Assembly: GCA_027061855.1 (NCBI GenBank)
Contig: JAMOVT010000067.1
Location: 1-36,988 of the forward strand
From: Flavobacteriales bacterium
Lineage (GTDB): Bacteria; Bacteroidota; Bacteroidia; Flavobacteriales; Flavobacteriaceae
DNA length: 36,988 bases
Direction: 5' to 3'
Each line of letters begins with the position of its first letter. Position 1 is the stretch's first letter. A model generated the notes under the pieces. It saw only the letters and a program-made list of their open reading frames with translations. It did no database searches and had not been told where the DNA came from. The translations under genes were made by a program, and so were the position numbers. Positions 1-7,922 of this stretch are shown in pieces.

Positions 1-170
1 CACATAACTTTTTATCCAATAAAGGATATACAAAAAAATACAGACCTTGGTTAGTGGTTTTTGTAAAAGTTTTTTCTCATAAAAAGCAAGCGATGATTTT
101 TGAAAAATATTTGAAATCCGGAAAAGGAAGAAAATACATACATACAAAAATATTACCTCTTTATAAATAG
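1..170 (+). CDS. GIY-YIG endonuclease-like protein, 3' part (cut by window edge)
   Basis: This is the C-terminal part of a small GIY-YIG (URI-type) domain protein; the gene begins before the window and stops with TAG at 168-170. The visible part starts at the residues HNFLSNKGYTKKYRPW and ends SGKGRKYIHTKILPLYK. It is nearly identical to the C-terminal half of the next gene, differing for example by Lys for Glu after GKGR, so the two are tandem copies offset by 358 bp. Family members are single-domain putative nucleases of about 80-100 residues whose cellular role is mostly unknown. The catalytic N-terminal half lies outside the window, so it cannot be judged whether this copy is intact. Confidence 0.8.
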   Translation, partial: HNFLSNKGYTKKYRPWLVVFVKVFSHKKQAMIFEKYLKSGKGRKYIHTKILPLYK

Positions 171-264
171 GCTCATATCCGCCCGAGGCGGACGCAGGTT
201 CTCCCCTATCCGGGGACCGCTACAAATGAAGGAGAATCAAAATTGGTTCTCCTTTTTTTATTGT
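171..264 (+). repeat. Spacer repeat with GC-rich hairpin and terminator-like stem, copy 1
   Basis: The spacer holds a stem TCCGCC/GGCGGA (178-183 with 187-192, loop CGA), then a second small stem TCCCC/GGGGA, then GGAGAA ... TTCTCC followed by a run of T at about 253-259. The last stem looks like an intrinsic terminator for the upstream GIY-YIG gene. The block is strikingly GC-rich against its AT-rich surroundings. The first 28 bases recur at 533-560. Confidence 0.7.
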
Positions 265-267
265 AAT

Positions 268-528
268 ATGCAAGAATTCGTAGTATATGTTTTATATTCA
301 AAAAAATTTGATAAAATCTATATCGGATATACTTCTAATTTACGTCAACGATTCCTCTCACATAACTTTTTATCCAATAAAGGATATACAAAAAAATACA
401 GACCTTGGTTAGTGGTTTTTGTAAAAGTTTTTTCTCATAAAAAGCAAGCGATGATTTTTGAAAAATATTTGAAATCCGGAAAAGGCAGAGAATACATTCA
501 TACTAAAATATTACCTCTTTATAAATAA
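268..528 (+). CDS. GIY-YIG (URI-type) endonuclease domain protein, intact copy
   Basis: A small single-domain GIY-YIG superfamily protein of 86 residues. The family signature is visible near the N-terminus as YVLYSKKFDKIYIGYT (residues 6-21), in which the Y-V-L tyrosine and the IGYT segment replace the canonical GIY and YIG, followed by the conserved Arg in LRQRFLSHN. I chose ATG 268 rather than the upstream in-frame ATG at 226. The extra 14 residues from 226 are encoded by a hairpin plus T-run that looks like a terminator, and family proteins begin directly with a short M-x-E-F-V-Y-V-L stretch. Family members are predicted nucleases and often occur in multiple copies; a specific role is not known. 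It is a near-perfect duplicate of the preceding gene. Confidence 0.85.
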   Translation: MQEFVVYVLYSKKFDKIYIGYTSNLRQRFLSHNFLSNKGYTKKYRPWLVVFVKVFSHKKQAMIFEKYLKSGKGREYIHTKILPLYK

Positions 529-532
529 CAGG

Positions 533-576
533 GCTCATATCCGCCCGAGGCGGACGCAGGCCGCTACAAATGAAGG
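533..576 (+). repeat. Spacer repeat with GC-rich hairpin, copy 2
   Basis: This repeats the block downstream of the first GIY-YIG copy: 28 identical bases (171-198 and 533-560) including the TCCGCC-CGA-GGCGGA hairpin at 540-554, followed by CCGCTACAAATGAAGG. It lacks the 18-base CCCC/GGGG stem insert present in copy 1. The rest of the gap to 666 shows nothing recognisable. Confidence 0.75.
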
Positions 577-666
577 GAGAAGTATTCATAATTTCTTTCG
601 GCATAAGTGATTTTCTATGGGTATTCCATTTTTTTAATAAGCTATTATTGGGGTTATAATAAAGTT

Positions 667-3600
667 TCACCTTTTACATCTCTGTTCTTTATTAAAATCC
701 CACTTATCTGCATACATTCCATAAACATATTTAAATTCATTGTTTAAAACATATTCTTCATCAAAGCCTTTTCCAAAATTTACATGATATATATAAACTT
801 TTATATTATTATTTTTTAATTTAATCAAATCCTCTTTATATTCTGCTATTTTTTTTCGGGAAATAGCAACCTTATTTATGCCCAATTTTTTAAAAAAACT
901 CACTTTATCTCCTTTAATATTTTTGAATATATTTTCTCCTGCCATCACTATATTTTTATTGATTTTAAGAGCTTTTTTAGCATCATCGAGCGAAAATATT
1001 TCCATAATTAATCTATTTTTATCTATGAATTTGGAGGCAAATTCCTCAGGATTTTGCACTTTATCCGTTACTAAAATAGCATCAGGATGATTTTTAAACC
1101 ACTCATTTATATCTGCCATTTCCAATGGAGTATACTTCCCGTACTTTTTATATTTTTTGAATTCCAAACTATTTACCGGTGTATGCCCTTTATAATTTGT
1201 TATACTTATCCAATGTTTCCAGTCATGTTCTGCAATATATTTCCCGTCGGAAGATTTTATTATATCCAATTCAAACATCCTGAATCCTTTTGTGTAATTT
1301 TCATTCAAAGCTTCCAATGAATTAGTGTATCGTTTACCGTTAATTTCACCTCCTGCATGCGCAATAAATCGTGATTTATCAGTTCGCCAATTTCTTTTTT
1401 GAGATATAGTGATTTTGTCAGCCTGTGGTAATGCGTTCATATTCCAAGGAAGAACTACCGTTATTGTTTCATTTCCAGTATATTCTTCCAATATATCATT
1501 GTTATAAAAAGCGATATAAGGTTGTCTATTTTTAATTTTAAGCAATTCAAAAAAACCTAAACATTTTAGTTCTTCTTTAATTTCTTTAATTTTATTGGCC
1601 GCTGAATCATAAGCAAACATCACATAGCTTGTGCCCATTTTTTGCAATTTTTGTAAAAGTTCAATTAGTTGTTTTGCTTCATTTGTACTGGCATGTGTAT
1701 CAAAAGAAATAACGGTATCTTTTGATTGTATATGATAAATTACATTCAGTCCTCTTTTAAATGGGAAACTTTCATGATTGTATACTACTTGTGTAGGTAC
1801 AGTTTTATGTTCTACATAATTTGAGCTGGTAATTTTCATTAAATTTCCTAAAACAATCAACTTTTTATTATTTATTTTCTTGTTTTTTGTTTGAAAGGGA
1901 AATACAGAAATGGATTGAAGAACATTATCTATGATTTTTGAATCTAATTTAATTTCACTGATTCCTTTTTTTGAAATCCCAAGATGTTCTTTATCTCCTA
2001 AATAAACGAAAAGCAAATTATCTTTTACAGAAATTATTAAATGTAAATAATTATCCTCTCTTGTTGAAATTGTCAAGTCTTTAAATTCAACATTATTTAT
2101 TTTTAATAAGGACATATCATTATCAAAAATTAATTCTTTGGTAATTCTTTTTTTATTAGGCTTTATAGGAAATTTAACATTACCTTCATCGGCCTTTATT
2201 ATAAGGAAATCACCTTCCCTTTGGATTATTAAATCACCGCTAAAATTATCTTTGGTTAAAGCAACTTTATTTAATTGAGCTATTTCATTCCCTTTATTTT
2301 TCAAAAAACTTATTTTGTCTTTTGTTTTTATAAAATCAGTCAAAAAAACTGCATTAGTCTGAATACCGGAACCTTCTATTATTAATTTAGGCAAATCGAT
2401 TTGGTAAATTTGTTCATTAGGAGATTTAGAAAATTGTGTAGAGTCTATATTTGTAATCATATACAAGCCTCTTTTATTTCCCAGGCGGTCAAATATATTC
2501 TTATCACTACCCAAACCCATTAATTGATGATCAGGAAAGATATAAATGGCTGTATTTTTATATAAATTGTTTTCTTTAAGATATTTAATTAAATCACCTA
2601 TTAAATAATCTAATGTGGCAATAGAAAACTCATGATTGGATAAACCTTCGGGCAATTTATTTTTCATTCGCTCATCTACTACACCATGAGGCGGATGAGT
2701 AGAAATAGTTGATAAAATCAATGCAAATTTTTCTTGTTTTGATTTTTTATTTTTAATATACTTTTTTGCTTCTTGAAATAAATCATAATCATATAATCCC
2801 CAAGGGGCATCTTTATAATGACTCTTCATATCATCTCTGTCAATTACATTAATTTGATAAGCTTTTACTAAATTTCTTGTACCGGCAAAATCAGCTTCCG
2901 AAATCAAAAAATCCGATTTATAACCCGCCTTTTTGAATATATGTCCCAAACCTGTTAATTTAACTTCATTCAAGTTTTTAAATACTTCATTTCCTTTTCC
3001 GGGTATTAGAGCTGGGACACCGGTCATAAAAGTATATAAAGAGGCTATAGTCCAACCACTGCCGGGCCCCTGAGGCATATTCTTAAAATAGGTTAATTCT
3101 CTTGTTAATTTTTGTAAATTAGGGGTAACTTTTTTAAATTTTTCATTTAAAAACCCCTTTTCCAATGATTCCATTGAAATAATAATAATATTCTTTCCTT
3201 TTGAAGCTTTAATATGCTTGGGAGTTTTATATTTCTTTGGGTTTATACCTAAATCTTTTAAAGCTTGATTAAAAGCAATTTTTTTTACATTTAAAATTTT
3301 ATAGATTTCATAAATATTACTCCCAATACTATTGGGGCGAAATAAAATAAAGTAAGAAAGAAGAACAAAAGAAAAAATGAAGAATACTTTTTTCCCTTTA
3401 AATTGACTTTTAGTGAGTAAATTAGAAATTTTTATTAATACAAAATAAATAAATAAAGTTCCTAATATGAATACCAAGGCTTGCAATATAAATTGTGATG
3501 CTCCAACCCAAATATCATTCAAATTTGCATGTAAATAAAATTTATAATTTATTAAAGCTCCTCCAATATATATTGAGATAAGTTCGGCCAAAACAAATAA

Positions 3601-3726
3601 AGAAAATATTAAAGCTGATAGTTTTCTAATAAATGAATTTTTTATAAAAGACAAACTAATCAGAAATAAAAAAAATAAAAGCAAAATTTGAAAAAACATA
3701 AAAAAATTATATATAAAAAAATCCAA
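667..3726 (-). CDS. Membrane LTA-synthase-like phosphotransferase fused to ILEI-like and GDPD-like domains
   Basis: A 1019-residue protein with three recognisable parts. Residues about 8-130 contain four or five hydrophobic segments typical of the membrane anchor of LTA-synthase/OpgB-type enzymes. Residues about 178-470 are a sulfatase-fold catalytic domain: metal-ligand Glu186 in IISMESLEK, candidate nucleophile Thr226 in GSGWTIAS, and Asp399-His400 in FPDHQ. Residues about 640-745 resemble the ILEI/FAM3-type domain (RGLNVIYH ... DTHAS ... YVMFAYDSAANK). Residues about 786-1010 resemble a glycerophosphodiester phosphodiesterase barrel: His790 in RFIAHAGG, Glu819 and Asp821 in FELDI, His834 in AEHDW. 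LTA-synthase relatives transfer phosphoglycerol or phosphoethanolamine to extracytoplasmic glycans; the exact substrate here is unknown. It stands alone, is much richer in A/T than nearby housekeeping genes, and sits beside duplicated GIY-YIG genes, so horizontal acquisition is plausible. Confidence 0.75.
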   Translation of the reverse strand: MDFFIYNFFMFFQILLLFFLFLISLSFIKNSFIRKLSALIFSLFVLAELISIYIGGALINYKFYLHANLNDIWVGASQFILQALVFILGTLFIYFVLIKISNLLTKSQFKGKKVFFIFSFVLLSYFILFRPNSIGSNIYEIYKILNVKKIAFNQALKDLGINPKKYKTPKHIKASKGKNIIIISMESLEKGFLNEKFKKVTPNLQKLTRELTYFKNMPQGPGSGWTIASLYTFMTGVPALIPGKGNEVFKNLNEVKLTGLGHIFKKAGYKSDFLISEADFAGTRNLVKAYQINVIDRDDMKSHYKDAPWGLYDYDLFQEAKKYIKNKKSKQEKFALILSTISTHPPHGVVDERMKNKLPEGLSNHEFSIATLDYLIGDLIKYLKENNLYKNTAIYIFPDHQLMGLGSDKNIFDRLGNKRGLYMITNIDSTQFSKSPNEQIYQIDLPKLIIEGSGIQTNAVFLTDFIKTKDKISFLKNKGNEIAQLNKVALTKDNFSGDLIIQREGDFLIIKADEGNVKFPIKPNKKRITKELIFDNDMSLLKINNVEFKDLTISTREDNYLHLIISVKDNLLFVYLGDKEHLGISKKGISEIKLDSKIIDNVLQSISVFPFQTKNKKINNKKLIVLGNLMKITSSNYVEHKTVPTQVVYNHESFPFKRGLNVIYHIQSKDTVISFDTHASTNEAKQLIELLQKLQKMGTSYVMFAYDSAANKIKEIKEELKCLGFFELLKIKNRQPYIAFYNNDILEEYTGNETITVVLPWNMNALPQADKITISQKRNWRTDKSRFIAHAGGEINGKRYTNSLEALNENYTKGFRMFELDIIKSSDGKYIAEHDWKHWISITNYKGHTPVNSLEFKKYKKYGKYTPLEMADINEWFKNHPDAILVTDKVQNPEEFASKFIDKNRLIMEIFSLDDAKKALKINKNIVMAGENIFKNIKGDKVSFFKKLGINKVAISRKKIAEYKEDLIKLKNNNIKVYIYHVNFGKGFDEEYVLNNEFKYVYGMYADKWDFNKEQRCKR

Positions 3727-3864
3727 ATTTACTTATTATATATTTTTGTTGCAAAGAATTTATATTAAATTTCAAAAGAAATTAAATGGTTTTCTTTATA
3801 TTCATTAAGTAAATTTTTTTGACAATTTTATAATAATCCAATTCCCGGTTTACTCTAAAAACCT

Positions 3865-3872
3865 TAATTTTG
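3865..3872 (+). promoter_or_regulatory. -7 box TAATTTTG for cysM
   Basis: It matches the Bacteroidota TAnnTTTG consensus and lies 23 bases upstream of the chosen ATG. No clear -33 TTG was seen at the usual spacing. Confidence 0.5.
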
Positions 3873-3895
3873 CAACCCATTTGCAAATAACTATT

Positions 3896-4795
3896 ATGAT
3901 ATACGATAATATTCTTCAAACGATAGGCGTTACACCCTTAGTTAAGATTAACAGGTTAAATCCCAAGCCGGGAAAAGTACAGATTTCTGCCAAAATTGAA
4001 GGTACAAATCCCACAGGAAGTATCAAAGACCGGATTGCTTTGAAAATGATTGAACAGGCAGAAGCAGAAGGGAAACTTGACCAAAATAAAACTATCATTG
4101 AAGCTACTTCCGGAAATACAGGAATCGGCTTGGCTATGATTGGCGCGGTAAAAGGGTATCCCGTTGAAATTGTGATGAGTGAAGCGGTATCTGTGGAAAG
4201 AAGAAAATTAATCGAGGGATTTGGTGGAAAAATCATCTTAACCGATAAAGATAAAGGAACCGATGGAGCGATTGAGAAGGCAAGAGAACTGGTAGAAAAA
4301 AAACCGGATAAATATTTTATGCCTGATCAATTTTCCAATAAATATAACAAATTAGCTCACTATAAAACTACCGGCGAAGAAATATGGAAACAAACAAACG
4401 GTAAAATCGATTATTTGGTTTCCGCATTGGGAACTTCCGGAACCATAATGGGAATCGCCAAAACCCTCAAAGAATATAATCCAAATATTAAAATTGTCAG
4501 TGCCCATCCTGTTAAAAGGCATTATATACAGGGAATCAAAAACATGGAAGAAGCCATAGTTCCGGCCTTATATAACCCCGAAAAGATCGATATAACTATA
4601 ATGGTAGAAACGGAAAAAGCCTTTGAAATGACCCGTCAAATTATGAGACAGGAAGGAATCCCAGTAGGAATGAGTAGTGGAGCGGCTATGTATGCTGCCT
4701 CTGAAATAGCCAAACAAATTGAAACAGGAAATATTGTGGTTATTTTTCCTGATCGGGTCGATAAATATTTGAGTACAGAGTTATTTAATGTTTAA
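3896..4795 (+). CDS. cysM: O-acetylserine sulfhydrylase / cysteine synthase, CysM type
   Basis: A fold-type II PLP enzyme of 299 residues that makes cysteine from O-acetylserine and sulfide (or thiosulfate in true CysM). The PLP lysine is Lys44 in NPTGSIKDR. The substrate-binding loop is TSGNTGIG (71-78), and the glycine-rich phosphate loop is GTSGT. The C-terminal DRVDKYLSTELF resembles the CysM ending DRGDKYLSTGVF. I prefer ATG 3896 (MIYDNILQTIG) over the upstream ATG at 3881, because family N-termini begin this way and the longer start would leave almost no leader after the -7 box. The gene is monocistronic and ends at a shared bidirectional terminator. Cysteine is the sulfur donor for the suf operon farther along the window, but no linkage is evident. 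Confidence 0.92.
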   Translation: MIYDNILQTIGVTPLVKINRLNPKPGKVQISAKIEGTNPTGSIKDRIALKMIEQAEAEGKLDQNKTIIEATSGNTGIGLAMIGAVKGYPVEIVMSEAVSVERRKLIEGFGGKIILTDKDKGTDGAIEKARELVEKKPDKYFMPDQFSNKYNKLAHYKTTGEEIWKQTNGKIDYLVSALGTSGTIMGIAKTLKEYNPNIKIVSAHPVKRHYIQGIKNMEEAIVPALYNPEKIDITIMVETEKAFEMTRQIMRQEGIPVGMSSGAAMYAASEIAKQIETGNIVVIFPDRVDKYLSTELFNV

Positions 4796-4856
4796 TATCT
4801 TATTCAATTTTTTCTTTTATTTAATTTTATTTTTAATAATAAATAACCAAAAAAAA

Positions 4857-4890
4857 TGAAAGAGGCTAAATAAAGTTTCAGCCTCTTTCA
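4857..4890. terminator. Bidirectional terminator between cysM and the convergent lipoprotein gene
   Basis: A perfect 11-bp stem, TGAAAGAGGCT (4857-4867) with AGCCTCTTTCA (4880-4890), around a 12-base loop. A run of A on the plus strand at 4849-4856 gives a T-tract for minus-strand transcripts, so it is strongest for the lipoprotein gene but can also end cysM. Confidence 0.85.
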
Positions 4891-4899
4891 ATTAATAAT

Positions 4900-5565
4900 T
4901 TAATTTATAGTAGCTGAAAAAGTATTTGGCGGATTATTACCCCAAGTAAATGTACCGCTCATTGTATTACCATCAACTACAATTCCGGTAAATATATATG
5001 AAGTAGCTTGCGGATCTCCCAAAAAATTATAATATAATGTATCATGACCTACCGTCCAAGTTCCGTATTGTGTGTAAACTCCGGGATTAGAAGGCTCATC
5101 CCATTTGGCTGTACCATTACTAAAAAAATCAACATTACCGGGATAATTTAAAAGCGGTGGATTTGAAGATAAATAATTCAAAAGAAATGACCACTGTGTA
5201 TCACTAATTGTCCAAGTATTTATAATTTCTTCATTTCCATATGAATAACCATCACTATTAAGAGCAAAAGCTCTTGCATAATAAGTTGAATTTTCAGATA
5301 AATTATCTATAGTAACCGTAAATGTATCTGTCTGAGCCAAAACAATATTATCATTTACAGTTGGATTAGGAGAAGTACTCCAACAAATACCCCGTTGTGT
5401 AACAGTTGTTCCTCCATTGGAAGTTATGTCTCCTCCGACATCAATACTCGTATATGTTTTTATGGTAGTAGGAACGGTAACTACAGTAGCTGTCGTTGTG
5501 TTTGGATCATTATCACAACTAATAATAATAGAAGTGAAAAGTAAAACCAAGAAGATTTTATACAT
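4900..5565 (-). CDS. Uncharacterised SPII lipoprotein with fibronectin III-like domain
   Basis: From the chosen start, MYKIFLVLLFTSIIISC gives a lipoprotein signal with the lipidated Cys at residue 17; an acidic DNDP follows. Residues about 25-115 contain the pattern GGTTVTQRGICWSTSPNPTV ... NLSENSTYYARAFALN, which is common in FnIII-like modules of Bacteroidota surface lipoproteins. The C-terminal 100 residues carry a QWSFLLNYL segment and beta-rich stretches like those of small lipocalin-like or calycin domains (WTVGHDTLYYNF, GTFTWG), but I cannot assign a family. An upstream in-frame ATG at 5625 would add 20 residues before the signal peptide and hide it, so 5565 is preferred. Function unknown; probably exported and membrane-anchored. 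Confidence 0.75.
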   Translation of the reverse strand: MYKIFLVLLFTSIIISCDNDPNTTTATVVTVPTTIKTYTSIDVGGDITSNGGTTVTQRGICWSTSPNPTVNDNIVLAQTDTFTVTIDNLSENSTYYARAFALNSDGYSYGNEEIINTWTISDTQWSFLLNYLSSNPPLLNYPGNVDFFSNGTAKWDEPSNPGVYTQYGTWTVGHDTLYYNFLGDPQATSYIFTGIVVDGNTMSGTFTWGNNPPNTFSATIN

Positions 5566-5756
5566 ATTGTTATGTACAATTAAGATTTGGATAATTTTTA
5601 GCGTTTTCATAATTTTTTTATTCAAAAATCGATTTATTTAAGATTATACAAAACCCTTATTTGATAAAAAGGGTTTCTTAGTAGATGTAAAAATGTTTTG
5701 ATTAGATAAATTTATTTAATTATAATTTAACCTTTAAAAATATTATTAATTTTTCT

Positions 5757-5764
5757 TATCTTTG
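5757..5764 (+). promoter_or_regulatory. -7 box TATCTTTG for rpsA
   Basis: A consensus TAnnTTTG box. Transcription would start near 5770, giving an untranslated leader of about 113 bases. Confidence 0.65.
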
Positions 5765-5769
5765 CAGCC

Positions 5770-5865
5770 GTTATCTGCAGACGGAGTTGGATAACATAAA
5801 AGATTCAAAATCAAAGTTTAACCGCTTTCATTTTAATCTGCTTAATAACTCCGGTTAAAATGAAA
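5770..5865 (+). promoter_or_regulatory. Structured 5' leader of rpsA, candidate autoregulatory RNA
   Basis: Two stems are visible. Stem 1 is GTTATC (5770-5775) with GATAAC (5790-5795). Stem 2 is TTTCATTTTAA (5826-5836) with TTAAAATGAAA (5855-5865), a perfect 11-bp stem ending 17 bases before the ATG. The loop of stem 1 contains CGGAGTT (5782-5788) and the loop of stem 2 contains AACTCCG (5847-5853), which are exactly complementary, so a kissing interaction is possible. TTTAACCG (5817-5824) can also pair with CGGTTAAA (5852-5859), competing with stem 2. Ribosomal protein operons are often autoregulated through such leaders; this one is inferred from pairing only. Confidence 0.5.
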
Positions 5866-5882
5866 TACAAATTTTAATCAGC

Positions 5883-7718
5883 ATGTCTGAAGAAAATCAA
5901 AAACAAGAAGAACTTCAACAGGAAGTTCAAGCAGAAGTAGTACAAGAAGAAACTACCGAAACCCCAAATTTAAAAGAAGAAAATCCCGAAAAATTCCTCG
6001 AAGAATTCAATTGGGATGCTTATGAACAAGGAATTGAACCTATCAAAGACGAAAAACTCAAAGAGTTTGAAAAACTGGTAGAAGAAAAAATCAAGGTTCT
6101 CGAAGAAAACGAAATTATCGAAGGGACCGTTACGGCCATTACCGACCGTGACGTAATTATCGATATCAATTCCAAATCGGAAGGTGTTCTTCCACGTAAT
6201 GAATTCCGTTACAATCCCGACCTTAAAGTAGGTGATAAAGTGGAAGTAATGGTTGTGCGTAAAGAAGACAAAAACGGACAATTGGTATTGTCTCACAAAC
6301 GTGCACGTCAATTAAAAGCTTGGGAAAGAGTAAACGAAGCTTTAGAAAAAGACGAAATCGTAAAAGGTTATATCAAAGCCAGAACCAAAGGAGGAATGAT
6401 TGTAGATGTATTCGGTATCGAAGCTTTCTTACCCGGTTCTCAAATCGATGTAAAACCCATTCGCGATTATGATCAATATGTAGGAAAAACCATGGAATTC
6501 AAGATTGTAAAAATCAATCCCGAATTCAAAAACGTGGTGGTTTCCCACAAAGCTCTTATCGAGGCCGACCTCGAAGAACAAAAAAGAGAAATTATCTCTC
6601 AATTGGAAAAAGGTCAAGTGCTCGAAGGAACCGTCAAAAACATCACTTCTTACGGAGTATTTGTGGATTTGGGCGGTATAGACGGATTGATCCATATCAC
6701 CGACTTGGCTTGGAAACGCATCAATCACCCCAGTGAAGTGGTAAACCTCGATGATAAACTCAAAGTGGTTATCCTTGATTTTGATGAGAAAAAATCACGT
6801 ATCCAATTAGGACTTAAACAATTGGAACCTCATCCGTGGGACAAATTGGATGAAAACCTCAAAGAAGGAGACAAAGTAAAAGGAAAAGTTTCCGTTATCG
6901 CCGATTACGGTGCATTTGTAGAAATCGAGCCCGGTGTAGAAGGATTGATTCATGTTTCCGAAATGTCTTGGAGTACTCACCTACGTTCTGCTCAAGACTT
7001 TGTTAAAGAAGGAGATGAAGTGGAAGCAGTAATTCTTTCATTGGACAGAGACGAAAGAAAAATGTCTCTCGGAATGAAACAATTGACCCCTGATCCTTGG
7101 GCGGATATCGAAACCAAATATCCCGTAGGTTCCAAACATAAAGGAATCGTAAGAAACTTTACTAATTTCGGTGCTTTTGTCGAATTGGAAGAAGGAGTAG
7201 ACGGATTGATTTATATTTCCGATTTGACTTGGAACAAAAAAATCAAACATCCTTCCGAGGTATTAAACATTGGTGACGAAGTGGAAGTAATCGTTCTTGA
7301 TGTGGATAAAGAAGGAAGAAAATTGAGCTTAGGCTTAAAACAACTTCAAGAAAATGTTTGGGATACTTATGAAACCAAATATGCCGTTGGAAGTGTTCAT
7401 GAAGGAGAAGTAAAAGAAGCCGCCGGTAAAGGTGCTACTGTTCTTATCGATAAAGAAGTGGAAGCATTTGCTCCCGGACGTTTAATGATTAAGGAAGACG
7501 GCACTAAACTTAAAAAAGGTGAAGTGGCTCCTTTCAAAATCATAGAGTTCAACAAAGATGCGCAAAAAATGGTTGTTTCTCATACCGCTACTTACAAAGA
7601 AGAAGAAGAGCGTATTGTAAGAGAAAACAAAACCAAAATGGAAAGTGAGCAAAAAGCCACACTCGGTGATTTGGATGCACTTGCCCAATTGAAAAAAGAT
7701 ATGGAAAACGGAAAATAA
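5883..7718 (+). CDS. rpsA: 30S ribosomal protein S1
   Basis: A 611-residue protein made of six S1 (OB-fold RNA-binding) repeats at roughly 76-138, 157-222, 243-311, 328-396, 414-483 and 502-568. Repeats 3-5 show the classic pattern, such as GVFVDLGGIDGLIHITDL and GAFVEIEPGVEGLIHVSEM. The N-terminal 70 residues are very rich in Glu and likely form the ribosome-anchoring segment. S1 binds mRNA and helps load it on the 30S subunit; in Bacteroidota, initiation depends little on Shine-Dalgarno pairing, consistent with the A-rich, purine-poor region before this ATG. Codon use is strongly biased, as expected for a highly expressed gene. It has its own promoter, a long leader that may be regulatory, and a strong terminator. 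Confidence 0.97.
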   Translation: MSEENQKQEELQQEVQAEVVQEETTETPNLKEENPEKFLEEFNWDAYEQGIEPIKDEKLKEFEKLVEEKIKVLEENEIIEGTVTAITDRDVIIDINSKSEGVLPRNEFRYNPDLKVGDKVEVMVVRKEDKNGQLVLSHKRARQLKAWERVNEALEKDEIVKGYIKARTKGGMIVDVFGIEAFLPGSQIDVKPIRDYDQYVGKTMEFKIVKINPEFKNVVVSHKALIEADLEEQKREIISQLEKGQVLEGTVKNITSYGVFVDLGGIDGLIHITDLAWKRINHPSEVVNLDDKLKVVILDFDEKKSRIQLGLKQLEPHPWDKLDENLKEGDKVKGKVSVIADYGAFVEIEPGVEGLIHVSEMSWSTHLRSAQDFVKEGDEVEAVILSLDRDERKMSLGMKQLTPDPWADIETKYPVGSKHKGIVRNFTNFGAFVELEEGVDGLIYISDLTWNKKIKHPSEVLNIGDEVEVIVLDVDKEGRKLSLGLKQLQENVWDTYETKYAVGSVHEGEVKEAAGKGATVLIDKEVEAFAPGRLMIKEDGTKLKKGEVAPFKIIEFNKDAQKMVVSHTATYKEEEERIVRENKTKMESEQKATLGDLDALAQLKKDMENGK

Positions 7719-7743
7719 TTTCTTATTTCCATTATAGAAAATA

Positions 7744-7774
7744 AAAAATCGCCTCCGGATTGGAGGCGATTTTT
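7744..7774 (+). terminator. rpsA intrinsic terminator
   Basis: The stem is AAAAATCGCCTCC (7744-7756) with GGAGGCGATTTTT (7762-7774), a 13-bp stem with a 5-base loop, followed by a T-rich stretch. Confidence 0.92.
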
Positions 7775-7801
7775 GTTTGTTAAAGGTTTTTTATAATTTT
7801 G
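7772..7801 (+). promoter_or_regulatory. Promoter of the THX gene (TTTG - 18 bp - TAATTTTG)
   Basis: A -33-like TTTG at 7772-7775 and a -7 box TAATTTTG at 7794-7801. The start site near 7808 leaves a leader of only about ten bases before ATG 7818. The -33 element overlaps the rpsA terminator tail. Confidence 0.6.
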
Positions 7802-7817
7802 CAAAAAACAAATCGCT

Positions 7818-7922
7818 ATGGGAAAAGGAGACATCAAAACCCGAAGAGGTAAAATTTTTAGAGGGACTTTTGGTAAAACCAGACCCAAACCCTCCAAAAA
7901 GAAAAAGCTTCAAAGCAAGTAA
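7818..7922 (+). CDS. 30S ribosomal protein THX
   Basis: A 34-residue, strongly basic peptide beginning [20 protein letters not shown] and ending in a Lys/Ser tail. The GKGDxKTxRGKIxxGTxGxxRP pattern is that of small ribosomal protein THX (bTHX), which sits in the head of the 30S subunit and stabilises the rRNA there. It is known from Thermus and is widespread in Bacteroidota. The gene is far below usual ORF length cut-offs. It has its own consensus promoter directly after the rpsA terminator. Its stop codon TAA (7920-7922) lies inside a 44-bp perfect palindrome shared with the convergent CYTH gene. Confidence 0.9.
   Translation: MGKGDIKTRRGKIFRGTFGKTRPKPSKKKKLQSK

Noticed and set aside
226-267. 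Upstream in-frame start of the GIY-YIG gene
   Set aside because: These 14 codons are a hairpin plus T-run typical of a terminator, and the family N-terminus begins at ATG 268.
5970-7897. Long open frames opposite rpsA
   Set aside because: They follow from the biased codon use of rpsA on the other strand, lack recognisable motifs and have no promoter boxes.
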